Assembly (NCBI RefSeq): GCF_003576315.1
Contig: NZ_QWFZ01000003.1
Coordinates: forward strand, 372,001-436,000
Direction: 5' to 3'
DNA length: 64,000 bases
DNA from: Henriciella mobilis
Lineage (GTDB): Bacteria; Pseudomonadota; Alphaproteobacteria; Caulobacterales; Hyphomonadaceae
Part shown: one piece after another, positions 53,413 to 62,760 of the stretch
Layout of the letters: every line of letters starts with the position of its first letter
How positions within the stretch are numbered: position 1 is the stretch's first letter
Notes under the pieces: model-generated
Told to the model about the DNA's origin: nothing
The model's database searches: none
What the model saw: the letters and a program-made list of their open reading frames with translations, nothing else
Position numbers and translations under genes: made by a program

Positions 53413-55290
53413 TCAGGCAGGCATGCGCTTGGGCTTGTACTCCGGCACCAGCCGCGAAAGGATCTCGATGGCCTCTTTCCGCCGGCGCTGGCGGGCCATG
53501 TCGAGCAGTTCGTCGAGCTGCTCGTCGAAGTCATTGGCAACAACCTGGCGCGAGCCGACCTTGTAGATGCCCTCGATGCCGATCGCGTAGACCTCTTCAT
53601 GGTTGTAGGTCAGCATTTCGTGCATCTTCTCGCCCGGGCGAAGGCCGGTTGTGCGGATCTCGATATCGCGGCCGGGCACCAGGCCTTTCAGGCGGATCAT
53701 CGCCTCGGCCAGCGCCTTGATCTTCACCGGCTCGCCCATGTCCAGCACATAGAGCGATGCGGTCCCCGGCATGCCGTTATGCGTCGCCGACTGCAGGACC
53801 AGGGCGGAGGCCTCCTCCACGGTCATGAAGTATCGCGTCACATCCGGATGGGTCAGCGTCACCGGGCCGCCATTGGCAATCTGGCGCTCGAACAGGGGCA
53901 CGACCGACCCGGACGAGCCAAGCACATTACCGAAGCGGACCATGGAGACGGCGAGGTCAGACGCCTCGGCCTGCCGGGTCATCGCGATCTCCGCCAGGCG
54001 CTTCGTCGCACCCATGACATTGTCCGGGTTCACCGCCTTGTCTGTGGAGACGAAAACCAGCTTGCCGACCTTGCAGTCGACCGCCGCCCGTGCCGTCTGC
54101 AGCGCGCCGCCGACATTGGTGAGGATGGCCTCGCAGACATTGCGTTCCATCAGCGGCACATGCTTCAGCGCCGCGGCGTGGATCACGATGTCGGGCTGGA
54201 TCGCCTGCATCAGGCTCGTCACCCTGTGGCTGTCGCGCACATCGCCAAGCTCGGTATGAATGTCGATATTGGGGAACTCGTTTCGAAGGGCGAGATCAGC
54301 TTCGTAGAGATTGTATTCCGACGCGTCGAAAATCGTCAGCGAGGCGGGGTTCATCCGCGCGCACTGGCGCGCCAGCTCCGACCCGATCGTACCGCCGCCG
54401 CCGGTGACGAAGACATTCGAGCCCTCGATCAGCTCGCCGACCGGGCGGCTGTCGAGCACGCGTTCGCGACGGCGCAGCAGGTCCGACGGGCGCACCGGCA
54501 GCATGCCGTTTCCTTCGCCGCCGGCCTCGAGCGTCATGATCTCGGCCTTCTGGTTGGCCGCCTCCTCGAGGATGCGGGTCATGTAGACGCGCTCACGGGC
54601 GACACCGGCCACGGCAACGAGCGGTGTCTTGCCATAGCGGACCGACAGGACGTCCAGCACCTTGCCGAGATCGTCGAGCCCGCCCATCACCGGAACCCCG
54701 CGAATGGCGCGGCCAAGCTCGACACCGTCCGGTTCGATGAGGCCGAGGATGCGCACGCGCGCGCCTTCATCGTTCTCATTCACCTTGCGCAGGATGGCGG
54801 GGGCTTCGGTCGCCTTCGCGATCAGTACGGCGATCGGTGCATCGGCCCGGGCATTGGAGAAGAAGATCTGGAACGGGCGGTTCGTCGAGCGCGCCAGCGC
54901 CACCATCCGGCCGAGGAAGAGCAGGCTCAGCCAGAGGATGTCGGCAATGATGATGGCCGAGCGGGGAAAGCCGACAAGCCGGTTCCAGAGGAACATGATC
55001 GGCAGGAACATCAGCGTGGCGACGCAGACGCCCTGGATGATTTTCACGGCATCGGGCCAGCCGGCATGACGCCAGACCTGTCGGTGAACACGCATGATGT
55101 AGAAGGCGGTCAGCGCCACCATCGCGAATGTGATCGTGGCCATGGCCCCGGACCGCCAGGCATCTGGCGGCGCGCCATTGGTGGCCAGCCAGCGGATCGA
55201 GATCGCCACCGCCATCGCAATCGTCGCTGCCATCGTGTCGAAGGCGAGCGTCAGCGCCATGGCGCGGCGGGCTTCATTCCTTGGTGTCAT
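53413..55290 (-). CDS. CapD/WbpM-type nucleoside-diphosphate-sugar 4,6-dehydratase
   Basis: A 625-residue inner membrane protein with four N-terminal helices (about 10-120), a first Rossmann-like domain, and a catalytic extended SDR domain with VFVTGGGGTIGSELARQC near residue 290 and STDKAVNPDNVMGATKRLAE (with the Lys and the Met-rather-than-Tyr feature common to this group). It probably acts on UDP-GlcNAc to give the 4-keto-6-deoxy sugar used in surface glycan. The ATG overlaps the heparinase stop (ATGA). Same direction as purH 87 bp downstream. Confidence 0.9.
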   Translation of the reverse strand: MTPRNEARRAMALTLAFDTMAATIAMAVAISIRWLATNGAPPDAWRSGAMATITFAMVALTAFYIMRVHRQVWRHAGWPDAVKIIQGVCVATLMFLPIMFLWNRLVGFPRSAIIIADILWLSLLFLGRMVALARSTNRPFQIFFSNARADAPIAVLIAKATEAPAILRKVNENDEGARVRILGLIEPDGVELGRAIRGVPVMGGLDDLGKVLDVLSVRYGKTPLVAVAGVARERVYMTRILEEAANQKAEIMTLEAGGEGNGMLPVRPSDLLRRRERVLDSRPVGELIEGSNVFVTGGGGTIGSELARQCARMNPASLTIFDASEYNLYEADLALRNEFPNIDIHTELGDVRDSHRVTSLMQAIQPDIVIHAAALKHVPLMERNVCEAILTNVGGALQTARAAVDCKVGKLVFVSTDKAVNPDNVMGATKRLAEIAMTRQAEASDLAVSMVRFGNVLGSSGSVVPLFERQIANGGPVTLTHPDVTRYFMTVEEASALVLQSATHNGMPGTASLYVLDMGEPVKIKALAEAMIRLKGLVPGRDIEIRTTGLRPGEKMHEMLTYNHEEVYAIGIEGIYKVGSRQVVANDFDEQLDELLDMARQRRRKEAIEILSRLVPEYKPKRMPA

Positions 55291-57014
55291 GCGGGCCGAT
55301 CCTTGAGGAAGGCCCAGCGCACGGCATTGGGCGGGGTTGACCCGTCGCTGTCGGGATTGGCCCGGCCGCTAAGGACGATCTGCCAGCTCTGTTCGACAAT
55401 TCCGCGCGCGAGATAGATTGTCTTCTCCAGCCGCGCAGCCTCATGGCTGGTCTTGAACCGCCAGACCGAGCCGCTCTCGCTTTCGAGGCGGATGGCGGTG
55501 TCGCCCATCGTCGCCGTCACCGTTGGGTGGAGGTGGAATCGTACAACGTATGGAATGGTCCGGTCACTGTCGGCGGTGCCCTGCGAGACCGGCCGGGCCA
55601 GTGAATCCTCACCCGTCAGCCGGCGGCCATCGCCACTCATGAACAGCCGGCGCCGGTGCAGCAGCCCGAATGTCTTCTTGTAGCCGCCATGCTGGGCGTC
55701 GAGCCAGATCTCGTCTGCCTCTTCCAGCCGCTTGGCCGAAATCCCTTCCGGGCCGACCGGAAACACCAGACCGGTGTCCTCATTGCGCCGGAAGGGGGCT
55801 GAATCCTCATTCGCGATAATCAGGGTCGAGTGGGCGCCGGTGCGCCGGACGGCTGCCTGCCAGTCGATGTCCACTTCCGGGCTGTAGCCGCAGCTGGTGA
55901 TGAGGCGGGCCTCGCCATCATGCAGCTCGAAGCCGAGCGCGCCCGCATGGGCCCCGTCGCCAAACGGCTCTTCCGGCGCGTTGCCCGCATCAAGGATGAG
56001 GCAGGTCTCACCCTTCTGGAGTTTGTGAAAGCCGGATTTGGGCGCAACAGTGAACCGGCGCGGCGGAGCCTGCAGCCTCGAAAGCGCAGCATCCACGGTC
56101 TCGGGCAGGCTTTCCTGGCTGTCATTGAACGGAGGCAATGCACCGTCTCCTGCCCTGAAGAATCCGATCATGCCGCCCAGCCGTTCAATCCACCGTAGCA
56201 TGAATTCGGGCACCGGACGCTCTGATCGTTCGGTCAGGTCCTTGAGGACGCAGAGGTCGAGCATGGTGCGCAAGCCCCGTGCGGGCGAGCGGCTGACATG
56301 CCCGCCATCGGGAAGGATCTGCGCGGTGCATTCATTGTCGAGCCGCTCGAAAGCTTCATCGAGCCCCTTGCCGCGGCGCACGCAGATCGCATGCGCGGCC
56401 ATGACAGCGGCAATCCGCCAGCGGGCCGCTGGCTCGCTGCAATCCTCGTGCAGGGCGTCGACATGTCGGACCTGCCGGCCGAACACTTCCAGCCGGTGCT
56501 GCACCGCCTCTTCCGGGCCGTGCTCGAACAGGCCCGGCCCGCAGAGCATCCAGTTCCAGACGCGGTCTGCGGTGCAGCCGGCCCGCCAGGCAAAGCCATT
56601 GAAGCGGCCGAAATTCTCGATCCAGTCATCAACCAGGTAACGCGCCCGGTCAGCGCCGGCATCGCCCTGCGTGAACAGGTCACCGAGCCAGTCGAAGCGG
56701 TGCACGCGGTCGGTAAAGTGGCGCGAGGGGAGCGGCTCCGACCAGGGCGGGCGCCCGCCGGGCATCTCGACCTTGGCCATGCCGATGCGCCAGATATCGC
56801 GCATCAGGCTTTCGCCGCGCAATTCGTCAGGCGGGGCAGCCGGGCGGGGGTAGAGCCCAAAACCGTCTGGGGCCGATCCGGCAATCTTCAGGCGATGGAT
56901 CGGACTCGCCGTGGCTTCCTCGCCCGCCTTGCCGGTAAAACGCGCCCATAGCTCAGCGTCCTCTTCGGCGCTACGTCGCGGCTGGGAGCCAGATTTCGCA
57001 TACTCGGCTGACAT
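55287..57014 (-). CDS. heparinase II/III family protein
   Basis: A 575-residue protein without a clear signal peptide. The N-terminal half is an alpha/alpha toroid-like region with GFAWRAGCTADRVWNWMLCG and HVDALHEDCSEPAARWRIAA. The C-terminal heparinase_II_III domain contains GAHAGALGFELHDGEARLITSCGYS and GGYKKTFGLLHRRRLFMSGDG. Family members cleave uronic-acid-containing polysaccharides by elimination. In this genomic position (rpe-heparinase-purH) it is well known in alphaproteobacteria, where the natural substrate is unclear. Start at 57014, 26 bp after the rpe stop. Confidence 0.88.
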   Translation of the reverse strand: MSAEYAKSGSQPRRSAEEDAELWARFTGKAGEEATASPIHRLKIAGSAPDGFGLYPRPAAPPDELRGESLMRDIWRIGMAKVEMPGGRPPWSEPLPSRHFTDRVHRFDWLGDLFTQGDAGADRARYLVDDWIENFGRFNGFAWRAGCTADRVWNWMLCGPGLFEHGPEEAVQHRLEVFGRQVRHVDALHEDCSEPAARWRIAAVMAAHAICVRRGKGLDEAFERLDNECTAQILPDGGHVSRSPARGLRTMLDLCVLKDLTERSERPVPEFMLRWIERLGGMIGFFRAGDGALPPFNDSQESLPETVDAALSRLQAPPRRFTVAPKSGFHKLQKGETCLILDAGNAPEEPFGDGAHAGALGFELHDGEARLITSCGYSPEVDIDWQAAVRRTGAHSTLIIANEDSAPFRRNEDTGLVFPVGPEGISAKRLEEADEIWLDAQHGGYKKTFGLLHRRRLFMSGDGRRLTGEDSLARPVSQGTADSDRTIPYVVRFHLHPTVTATMGDTAIRLESESGSVWRFKTSHEAARLEKTIYLARGIVEQSWQIVLSGRANPDSDGSTPPNAVRWAFLKDRPA

Positions 57015-57039
57015 CAATCGCCCGATCCGCTTGTTCGGT

Positions 57040-57708
57040 TCAGCTGACCATTTCACCACGAAGGGCCGCGATGTTGCCCGCGTAACTGGAAGGCCCGCCC
57101 TTGAAAACAGCGGAACCTGCAACAATCGCCGTAACGCCGGCGTCGATAGCCCTGGGGGCTGTCTCTGAATTGAGCCCGCCATCGACCTCCAGGATGATCT
57201 TGCGCCCGCTTTCGTCGATTTTCTTGCGGAAGGCTTCGATCTTGCGCAGCTGGCTGTCAATGAAACTCTGGCCTCCGAACCCTGGATTGACGGACATGAC
57301 CAGAATTAGATCAACATCGTCAATGATCGGATCGACCACATCGGCCGGCGTGCCGGGGTTTATGGCGACGCCTGGCTTCATGCCCGCCGCCCGGATCGCC
57401 TGCAGCGTCCGGTGTATATGCGGCCCGGCTTCAGGGTGAACGGTCAGGATATCGGCGCCGGCCTTGGCGAAATCGTCGATGAAGGGATCAACCGGTGCGA
57501 TCATCAGGTGCACATCAAACGGCTTGTCGGAGTGCGGCCTCAGCTTTTCGATCACCGGCGGGCCGAATGTCAGGTTCGGGACGAAGTGCCCGTCCATGAC
57601 ATCGATATGGATCATGTCGGCGCCCGCGGCGTCTATGGCGCGGATCTCCTCGCCAAGCTTGGCAAAGTCAGCCGACAGTATGGAGGGGGAAATGAGGACG
57701 TCACGCAT
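57040..57708 (-). CDS. rpe: ribulose-phosphate 3-epimerase
   Basis: Interconverts ribulose 5-phosphate and xylulose 5-phosphate. The 222-residue TIM barrel has [34 protein letters not shown] with metal-ligand His and Asp, [38 protein letters not shown] and VAGSAVFKG. The ATG is at 57708. Upstream lies the glycine-zipper lipoprotein gene with two hairpins between. Heads the rpe-heparinase-capD-purH run. Confidence 0.97.
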   Translation of the reverse strand: MRDVLISPSILSADFAKLGEEIRAIDAAGADMIHIDVMDGHFVPNLTFGPPVIEKLRPHSDKPFDVHLMIAPVDPFIDDFAKAGADILTVHPEAGPHIHRTLQAIRAAGMKPGVAINPGTPADVVDPIIDDVDLILVMSVNPGFGGQSFIDSQLRKIEAFRKKIDESGRKIILEVDGGLNSETAPRAIDAGVTAIVAGSAVFKGGPSSYAGNIAALRGEMVS

Positions 57709-57720
57709 GTCTATCGCCTA

Positions 57721-57792
57721 GAACCAAACCGCCGCCAGCACAAGGCTGACGGCGGCTAGCGGATGTCGTTCGTGAAGGCCCTGTGGCCTTCA
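57721..57792 (-). terminator. tandem hairpins between the glycine-zipper gene and rpe
   Basis: TGAAGGCC (57773-57780) pairs with GGCCTTCA (57785-57792). A second stem pairs 57729-57739 with 57745-57755 with one mismatch, followed on the minus strand by TTTGGTT. They sit just after the lipoprotein stop and probably end its transcript, leaving rpe with its own promoter or readthrough. Confidence 0.6.
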
Positions 57793-57801
57793 GGCTATGG
57801 C

Positions 57802-58299
57802 CTAGTAGTAGCCAGCCGGCGAAACCACGACCTGGTCGGCGCGGAAAGTCACGTTCACGCGCGTGCCGGGCTGGATGTAGATGTCGTTGCCCTGGACGAT
57901 TTCCTTCACTTCGCCGCTGTCGAAACGGATCGTGTAGGCAAAGCCCTTGCGGGTATTGACGCCCTTGCCAACCTCGTTACCGGCGATGCCGCCGAGGACC
58001 GCGCCACCAATGGCACCGGCCGTCTGGGCCTTGTCGCCGCCACCGAGTTCGGAACCGGCAAGGCCGCCGAGGACGGCGCCGGTCGCCACGCCAATCACGG
58101 ACTTGTCGGGACGGATCACGACTTCGCGCACGGCGGTCACCGTGCCTTCGCGGACAGTCGATGCATAGCCGACATCGGATGAGTTGACGGTATTTGCGCC
58201 ATAACCGCTGGCACAGCCCGCGAGCGCAAGCGTGAGGGCGGCAAAGGCGCCGGCCATCATCTTGTTCGGCGTCTTAACGGTTGCTGTTTCAGTCGTCAT
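57802..58299 (-). CDS. glycine-zipper 2TM outer membrane lipoprotein (SlyB-like)
   Basis: A 165-residue lipoprotein with a hydrophobic signal and lipobox ALAGC (Cys 29), a glycine zipper pair (GVATGAVLGGLAGSELGG and GAIGGAVLGGIAGNEVG) and a C-terminal beta-rich part. The layout matches the SlyB/PcpS/17-kDa antigen family, outer membrane lipoproteins that stabilise the envelope under Mg2+ limitation or antimicrobial peptide stress. GGAG precedes the ATG. Confidence 0.85.
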   Translation of the reverse strand: MTTETATVKTPNKMMAGAFAALTLALAGCASGYGANTVNSSDVGYASTVREGTVTAVREVVIRPDKSVIGVATGAVLGGLAGSELGGGDKAQTAGAIGGAVLGGIAGNEVGKGVNTRKGFAYTIRFDSGEVKEIVQGNDIYIQPGTRVNVTFRADQVVVSPAGYY

Positions 58300-58411
58300 A
58301 GGGTGCTCCTTTGCACTTAGAACCCGACGATTATCGGATCTGGCCGCTGAACGAGGTATGAACCCGCGGCGGCGAATTTAAGGCGATCACGCGAAGCTTT
58401 CATGATTTTAA

Positions 58412-59695
58412 TCAAACAGCTCGCTCAAGACGCGAAATGTGGAAAACATCATGCCCGTACAATGCATTGGGCAGGGTGACGAGATCACCCTCAGGCGTCA
58501 GGCCGCCGGCAAAGTCGCCGGCCTCTTGCGGGCTGATCGGCACGCGCTTCAGCTGCCCGTCAGCGACCACCTCATTGACGACGTCACGGCCCTCGCGGCT
58601 GAGCGGCGTGCAGACGCAATAGACGAGCGTTCCGCCCGGACGCAGCATGCCGGCCGCCTTGCGCAGGAGCCGGGCCTGTACCTCGGGAAAGCGGGCAATA
58701 TCGTCCGATGACTTGATCCAGGCCCCTTCGGGATGGCGCCGCAGGGTGCCGAGCGCCGAACAGGGCGCGTCCAGCAGGACCCTGTCGGCGGGCGCTGGCG
58801 GCGTCCAGTCTTCAAGCTTCGCGGCAACGATCTCGACATTTGCATCGAGCTTTGTGCGGGCAAGGTTCTCCTGCACGCGCTCCAGCCGCGTGGCCGAGCG
58901 GTCGAGCGCGGTGACCTGCGCCCCCGTTGCCGCCAGCTGCATTGTCTTGCCACCGGGCGCCGCGCAGAGATCGAGGACAGCCTCGCCCGGCCGCACGCCA
59001 AGCAGGTGCACAGGCAGGGCTGCGGCCACATCCTGGACCCACCATTCGCCAGACTCATAGCCATCGATGGCCGAAACGTCGCCTGCGGGCACACTTATGC
59101 TCATGCCGGACAGCACCTTCCCGCCGAGGCGCGCGGCGAGTGCTTCGATCTCATCGGGATCCTTTGGCGTGAGGTGAAGCTCCGGCTCAACCGATTGCGC
59201 CTCCGCCAGGGCGGTTGCGGCCTCGATACCGAGGCTGGTCATCATCTCGACCGTCAGCCAGTCCGGCCAGACGGCCGTGACGGGCGCCTTGTCGAAGTGG
59301 GAGCGGTCATTCACGGCCTTGCGCAGGACGGCGTTGAGAAAGCCCGATGCCGAGCGGGCCCGGGCCCATCCCTTGGCGGCGGCAACTGTCTCGCTGACCA
59401 CGGCATGGGGCGGCGTGCCGAGCAGCCAGGCCTGCGCCGCACCGACCCTCAGCAGGGCCCGCGCGGGCGGTGTGGCCGTCTCGAGCGGGCGGCTGAGGAA
59501 AGGCGCGAGCCCCTTGTCGATCCGGCCCAGCTGGCGCAGGGCTGCGCTGGCCATGGCTCGCGCGAAGCCGCGATCAGCCCCCTGCATCCGGGAATAGGAC
59601 TCTGAAACAGTCATCGCCTCATCGAGCGTCCGGCGATTGTCGAACGTCTCGATCAGGAGGTCTGCAGCAGCCTGTCTTGCCTTCGCCCCACTCAT
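58412..59695 (-). CDS. rsmB: RsmB/NOP-family rRNA (cytosine-5)-methyltransferase
   Basis: Methylates C967 of 16S rRNA (by analogy). The 427-residue protein has an N-terminal NusB-like RNA-binding domain (about 1-130) and a Rossmann methyltransferase with [37 protein letters not shown] and [12 protein letters not shown], holding the two catalytic cysteines. The ALG in place of the common GTG in motif IV is a mild deviation. It overlaps htpX by 4 nt. Confidence 0.9.
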   Translation of the reverse strand: MSGAKARQAAADLLIETFDNRRTLDEAMTVSESYSRMQGADRGFARAMASAALRQLGRIDKGLAPFLSRPLETATPPARALLRVGAAQAWLLGTPPHAVVSETVAAAKGWARARSASGFLNAVLRKAVNDRSHFDKAPVTAVWPDWLTVEMMTSLGIEAATALAEAQSVEPELHLTPKDPDEIEALAARLGGKVLSGMSISVPAGDVSAIDGYESGEWWVQDVAAALPVHLLGVRPGEAVLDLCAAPGGKTMQLAATGAQVTALDRSATRLERVQENLARTKLDANVEIVAAKLEDWTPPAPADRVLLDAPCSALGTLRRHPEGAWIKSSDDIARFPEVQARLLRKAAGMLRPGGTLVYCVCTPLSREGRDVVNEVVADGQLKRVPISPQEAGDFAGGLTPEGDLVTLPNALYGHDVFHISRLERAV

Positions 59696-60591
59696 CCCCA
59701 GGGGCCGGCGGCGCGGGCCGGTTCCGGCTCGGCAAGCTTGCCCGAGGGAGCGATATTCATCTCGGCGGCGAGCTTGCGCAGCGCCTCGATACGGTTGGCG
59801 GTGGACGGGTGCGTCGAGAAGAGATTGTCGGCACCTTTGCCCGCCAGCGGGTTCATGATGTACATGTGCGCCATGGCCGGATTGGCTTCCGCACGCTGGT
59901 TCAGCGTCGAGCGGGCCCCGCGGTCGATCTTCTCCAGCGCCGAGGCCAGCCAGTGTGGATTGCCGCAGATTTCCGCGCCCAGCCGGTCCGCCTCATATTC
60001 GCGTGAGCGGCTGATGGCCATCTGGACCAGCGCGGCCGCCATGGGCGCGAAGATCATGATGGCGATGGATGTGATCAGGCCGCCGCGCTCACGATTGCCG
60101 AAGAAGAGCGCGAAATTGGCCAGCATACCGATGGCACCGGCAATGGTCGCGGTGACAGTCATCGTCAGCGTGTCGCGGTGCTGGACGTGGGCCAGCTCGT
60201 GCGCCATCACGCCGGCGACTTCCTCACGGGTGAGCGCGTTGAGCAGGCCGGTGGTCGCACAGACAGCGGCGTGCTTCGGGTCGCGGCCCGTGGCGAAGGC
60301 ATTGGGTTGCGGGGTATCGATCACATAGACCTTGGGCTGCGGCATGCCGGCATGCTCTGCCAGCGCCCGCGTATCGTTCACGAAGGTGCGCAGGACCGGC
60401 GAGCGCTCATCATCGGTGACTTCCCGCGCGCCCTGCATGCGCAGCACGATCTTGTCGGCATTCCACCAGGAGAAGATGTTCATCACCAGCGCAACACCGA
60501 AGGCGATGGTCATACCTGTCACGCCGCCCACGAGGTATCCAACCGCCATAAACAGGGCGGTCATGACCGCCAGCAGCAGGAAGGTCTTCAT
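59692..60591 (-). CDS. htpX: heat-shock membrane zinc metalloprotease HtpX
   Basis: Inner membrane M48 protease that degrades damaged membrane proteins. The 299-residue protein has two N-terminal helices, the zinc-binding HELAH with AHVQH, and two helices further on, then [15 protein letters not shown] with the third ligand. A start at 60591 ([10 protein letters not shown]) is better than 60600. The neighbouring sigma-32 gene suggests heat-shock control, which is inference. Heads the htpX-rsmB pair; divergent from DUF1674. Confidence 0.94.
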   Translation of the reverse strand: MKTFLLLAVMTALFMAVGYLVGGVTGMTIAFGVALVMNIFSWWNADKIVLRMQGAREVTDDERSPVLRTFVNDTRALAEHAGMPQPKVYVIDTPQPNAFATGRDPKHAAVCATTGLLNALTREEVAGVMAHELAHVQHRDTLTMTVTATIAGAIGMLANFALFFGNRERGGLITSIAIMIFAPMAAALVQMAISRSREYEADRLGAEICGNPHWLASALEKIDRGARSTLNQRAEANPAMAHMYIMNPLAGKGADNLFSTHPSTANRIEALRKLAAEMNIAPSGKLAEPEPARAAGPWG

Positions 60592-60711
60592 TGTGCCCAC
60601 GGGATCAGCTCCTTGATCGGTATCGGCTTCAGTTTAAGTGTCTGACAAGCGAGTATATGGAAAGTGTTAACGCATGTGGGAGTCCTCCTTCAGCGGAATT
60701 AAAGAAAAGTC

Positions 60712-60897
60712 ATGAGCCGGAAACTGACCCCAGAAGCCGAACGTGCCCTCGCCGAAGCCCAGGCCCGCCGCGAGGAACAGGAAAAACTCGAAGCCGAGCT
60801 GGAAGCCCAGCGCCAGAAGGAAACCGGCGGTCCGAAGGCTGTCGAGCCAACCCGGTTCGGAGACTGGGAACGCAAAGGCATCGCCTACGATTTCTGA
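60712..60897 (+). CDS. DUF1674 protein (SDHAF4-like succinate dehydrogenase assembly factor)
   Basis: A 61-residue soluble protein: a charged, helical N-terminus (RALAEAQARREEQEKLEAEL) and the family signature GGPKAVEPTRFGDWERKGIAYDF, including the terminal Asp-Phe. The eukaryotic member SDHAF4 helps assemble the flavinated SdhA. Expected to help succinate dehydrogenase maturation here as well, although no sdh genes are in view. The gene is intact. Confidence 0.9.
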   Translation: MSRKLTPEAERALAEAQARREEQEKLEAELEAQRQKETGGPKAVEPTRFGDWERKGIAYDF

Positions 60898-61071
60898 CGC
60901 CCGGCGCTGCGTCGCGGCCACCACGCAAGCCGCGAACCCGATTCGCCTGCTGGGTTAACCTGTTTGCACCGGCCTGACCTGAAGCGTTTACTGAACGGAA
61001 GCCGGGACTGGCCCCGGCCTTGCTCGACCTGCGATGAGTTGATCGCAGATTTCGCTCAGGAGGCGAATCGC

Positions 61072-61611
61072 ATGCCAAAATGCTACAGCCTTGCTGCGTG
61101 CGCCGCGGCGCTGGCCCTTTTTGCCGCGCCCGCCTTCGCGGACGGCTATCCCGGCCGGCCCGTGCAGAAGGGCCCCGCGCCGCTCAAGGCCCACACCACG
61201 ACCCAACCGACGCCAGGCTGTGAACTGATCGGCGGCAGCGACTGGTATTGCCCGCCATCCGAGACGGTCACCCGGCGGTATGTCGACGAGTCGCAGACCC
61301 GCCAATACGTTCGCCGCTACACGACGGGTGGGGCGTGCTGCACGCCAGCAGCGCCGCCCAAGCAGGTTGTCTATCACATGCCGGTCGAGCGCGGCCTGTC
61401 GATCAATATTTCAGGCTTTGATGGCGGCGTCGGCGCAGGTGTCGATGGCGGTTATTATGGCGGTGGCGGCGGGTTTGCCTATGCCAGCGCCTCGGCATCC
61501 GCATCGGCCAGTGCCTCGGCCTCGGCAGCGTTCCGCTATTCCTTCCGCGGCGGCTTCAAGGGCAAGCGCGGCAAGCGAGGCGGTGGCGGCGGCCCCTGCG
61601 GCTGCCAGTAA
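61072..61611 (+). CDS. secreted Ser/Ala- and Gly-rich hypothetical protein
   Basis: A 179-residue protein with a signal peptide (AACAAALALFAAPAFA, cleaved near residue 23), a cysteine-containing middle (PGCELIGGSDWYCPP; CCTPAAPP), a tyrosine/glycine-rich stretch (VDGGYYGGGGGFAY), a run of alternating Ser-Ala (about 14 residues), and a basic Gly/Lys tail ending GPCGCQ. It looks like a structural or matrix surface protein. AGGAGG precedes the ATG. Low-complexity composition makes homology hard to judge. Confidence 0.75.
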   Translation: MPKCYSLAACAAALALFAAPAFADGYPGRPVQKGPAPLKAHTTTQPTPGCELIGGSDWYCPPSETVTRRYVDESQTRQYVRRYTTGGACCTPAAPPKQVVYHMPVERGLSINISGFDGGVGAGVDGGYYGGGGGFAYASASASASASASASAAFRYSFRGGFKGKRGKRGGGGGPCGCQ

Positions 61612-61614
61612 GCC

Positions 61615-62631
61615 TCACACCGCGCCGAGCCGGATAAGACTGTCAGCGCTTGCCCGAATCGCATCCTCGGCTGGTATCGGCGTGATGCCCAGCACCTGCT
61701 TCAATCGGTCATTCGAAAAGTCCCGCTCCTGGCCAAGCTCCGGCAGGATCTGCTTCAGCGGCGGATTGGCGAATGACAAGAGCCGCACCAGCCAGTTGGG
61801 AAGAACCCCTTTCGGGATCTTTCGGTCGGGATAGGCCTCGCGAAGCACCGCACCGACCTCCTCCATCCACATCACCCTGTCGCCCACGATGAACCGCTTT
61901 CCGGCGGCCTCGGCTGACGTCATCGCCCGCAGATGGGCCTCGGCGACATCGCGAACGTCGACAATGCCGAAACTCAGTTTCGGATAGGCTGGCAACTTGC
62001 CCTCCAGCGGCTGACTGATCAGTTGCAGCGACGAGGAGACATCCTCGCTCATCGCCGGTCCAAGAACGGCGACCGGGTTGATGACGGCGAGCTCCAGCCC
62101 CTTGCCTTCTGCGTCGATATAGTCCCAGGCAGCCCGCTCCGCGATCGTCTTGGATCGCGTGTAGGCCGTGTTGTCGCTGATATTGTCGGCGTTCGACCAG
62201 TGGCTCTCATCGAATTTGGCTGGCCGTTGATCGCCCCAGCCGTAGCCTATAGCCGCCATCGAAGAGGTCATGACGACCCTTTCGACGCCGGCTGCCTTGG
62301 CCGCCTTCAGCACCCGAAGCGCACCATCGCGCGCGGGCCGGATAAGCTCATCATCGTTCTTGGGCTGAACTTCCGGAAACGGCGAGGCGACATGCTGGAC
62401 ATAGGCACACCCCTCGACCGCTTCGGCCCAGCCATCATCCTTGCTGAGATCGGCCGCAACGACCTGGATGTTTACAGGCTTGCCGGCATAGTTCGACAGC
62501 ACCTCGTTCAGGCGCTCCGCCTTGCTTGCCGATCGCGCCGTTCCGCGAACCGCGTAACCTGCGTCCAGCAATTTCAATATGAGATGCGAGGCGATGAAAC
62601 CGGTCGCACCGGTCACAAGAACTGTCTTCAT
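61615..62631 (-). CDS. NAD(P)-dependent aldehyde reductase, extended SDR family
   Basis: A 338-residue dihydroflavonol-4-reductase-like oxidoreductase: VTGATGFIASHLILKLL (nucleotide loop), a catalytic Ser in VVMTSSMAAIGYG, Tyr-x3-Lys in NTAYTRSKTIAERAAWDY, and NPVAVLGPAMSEDVSSSL. Substrates in this group are aldehydes and ketones (methylglyoxal-like) in general; the precise one is unknown. GGAGGCTCCCC upstream supports the ATG. Convergent with the Ser/Ala-rich gene with 3 bp between stops. Confidence 0.88.
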   Translation of the reverse strand: MKTVLVTGATGFIASHLILKLLDAGYAVRGTARSASKAERLNEVLSNYAGKPVNIQVVAADLSKDDGWAEAVEGCAYVQHVASPFPEVQPKNDDELIRPARDGALRVLKAAKAAGVERVVMTSSMAAIGYGWGDQRPAKFDESHWSNADNISDNTAYTRSKTIAERAAWDYIDAEGKGLELAVINPVAVLGPAMSEDVSSSLQLISQPLEGKLPAYPKLSFGIVDVRDVAEAHLRAMTSAEAAGKRFIVGDRVMWMEEVGAVLREAYPDRKIPKGVLPNWLVRLLSFANPPLKQILPELGQERDFSNDRLKQVLGITPIPAEDAIRASADSLIRLGAV

Positions 62632-62760
62632 GGGGAGCCTCCTGGGGCAAAACTCCCTTGAACAATAACAGACTTGTTCAGCGTTCGCTGAGCTTTTTTA
62701 TCGCTCCCGAACGGTGAGGCCGCACCGGCCAGTGTGCGCGCCCAGTGACGCCCTCAATGC

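Noticed and set aside
53407..55416. A 669-residue plus-strand frame opposite the CapD-type gene
   Set aside because: Antisense shadow in high-GC DNA; His/Arg/Asp-rich with no recognisable domain, while the minus strand has clear SDR motifs.
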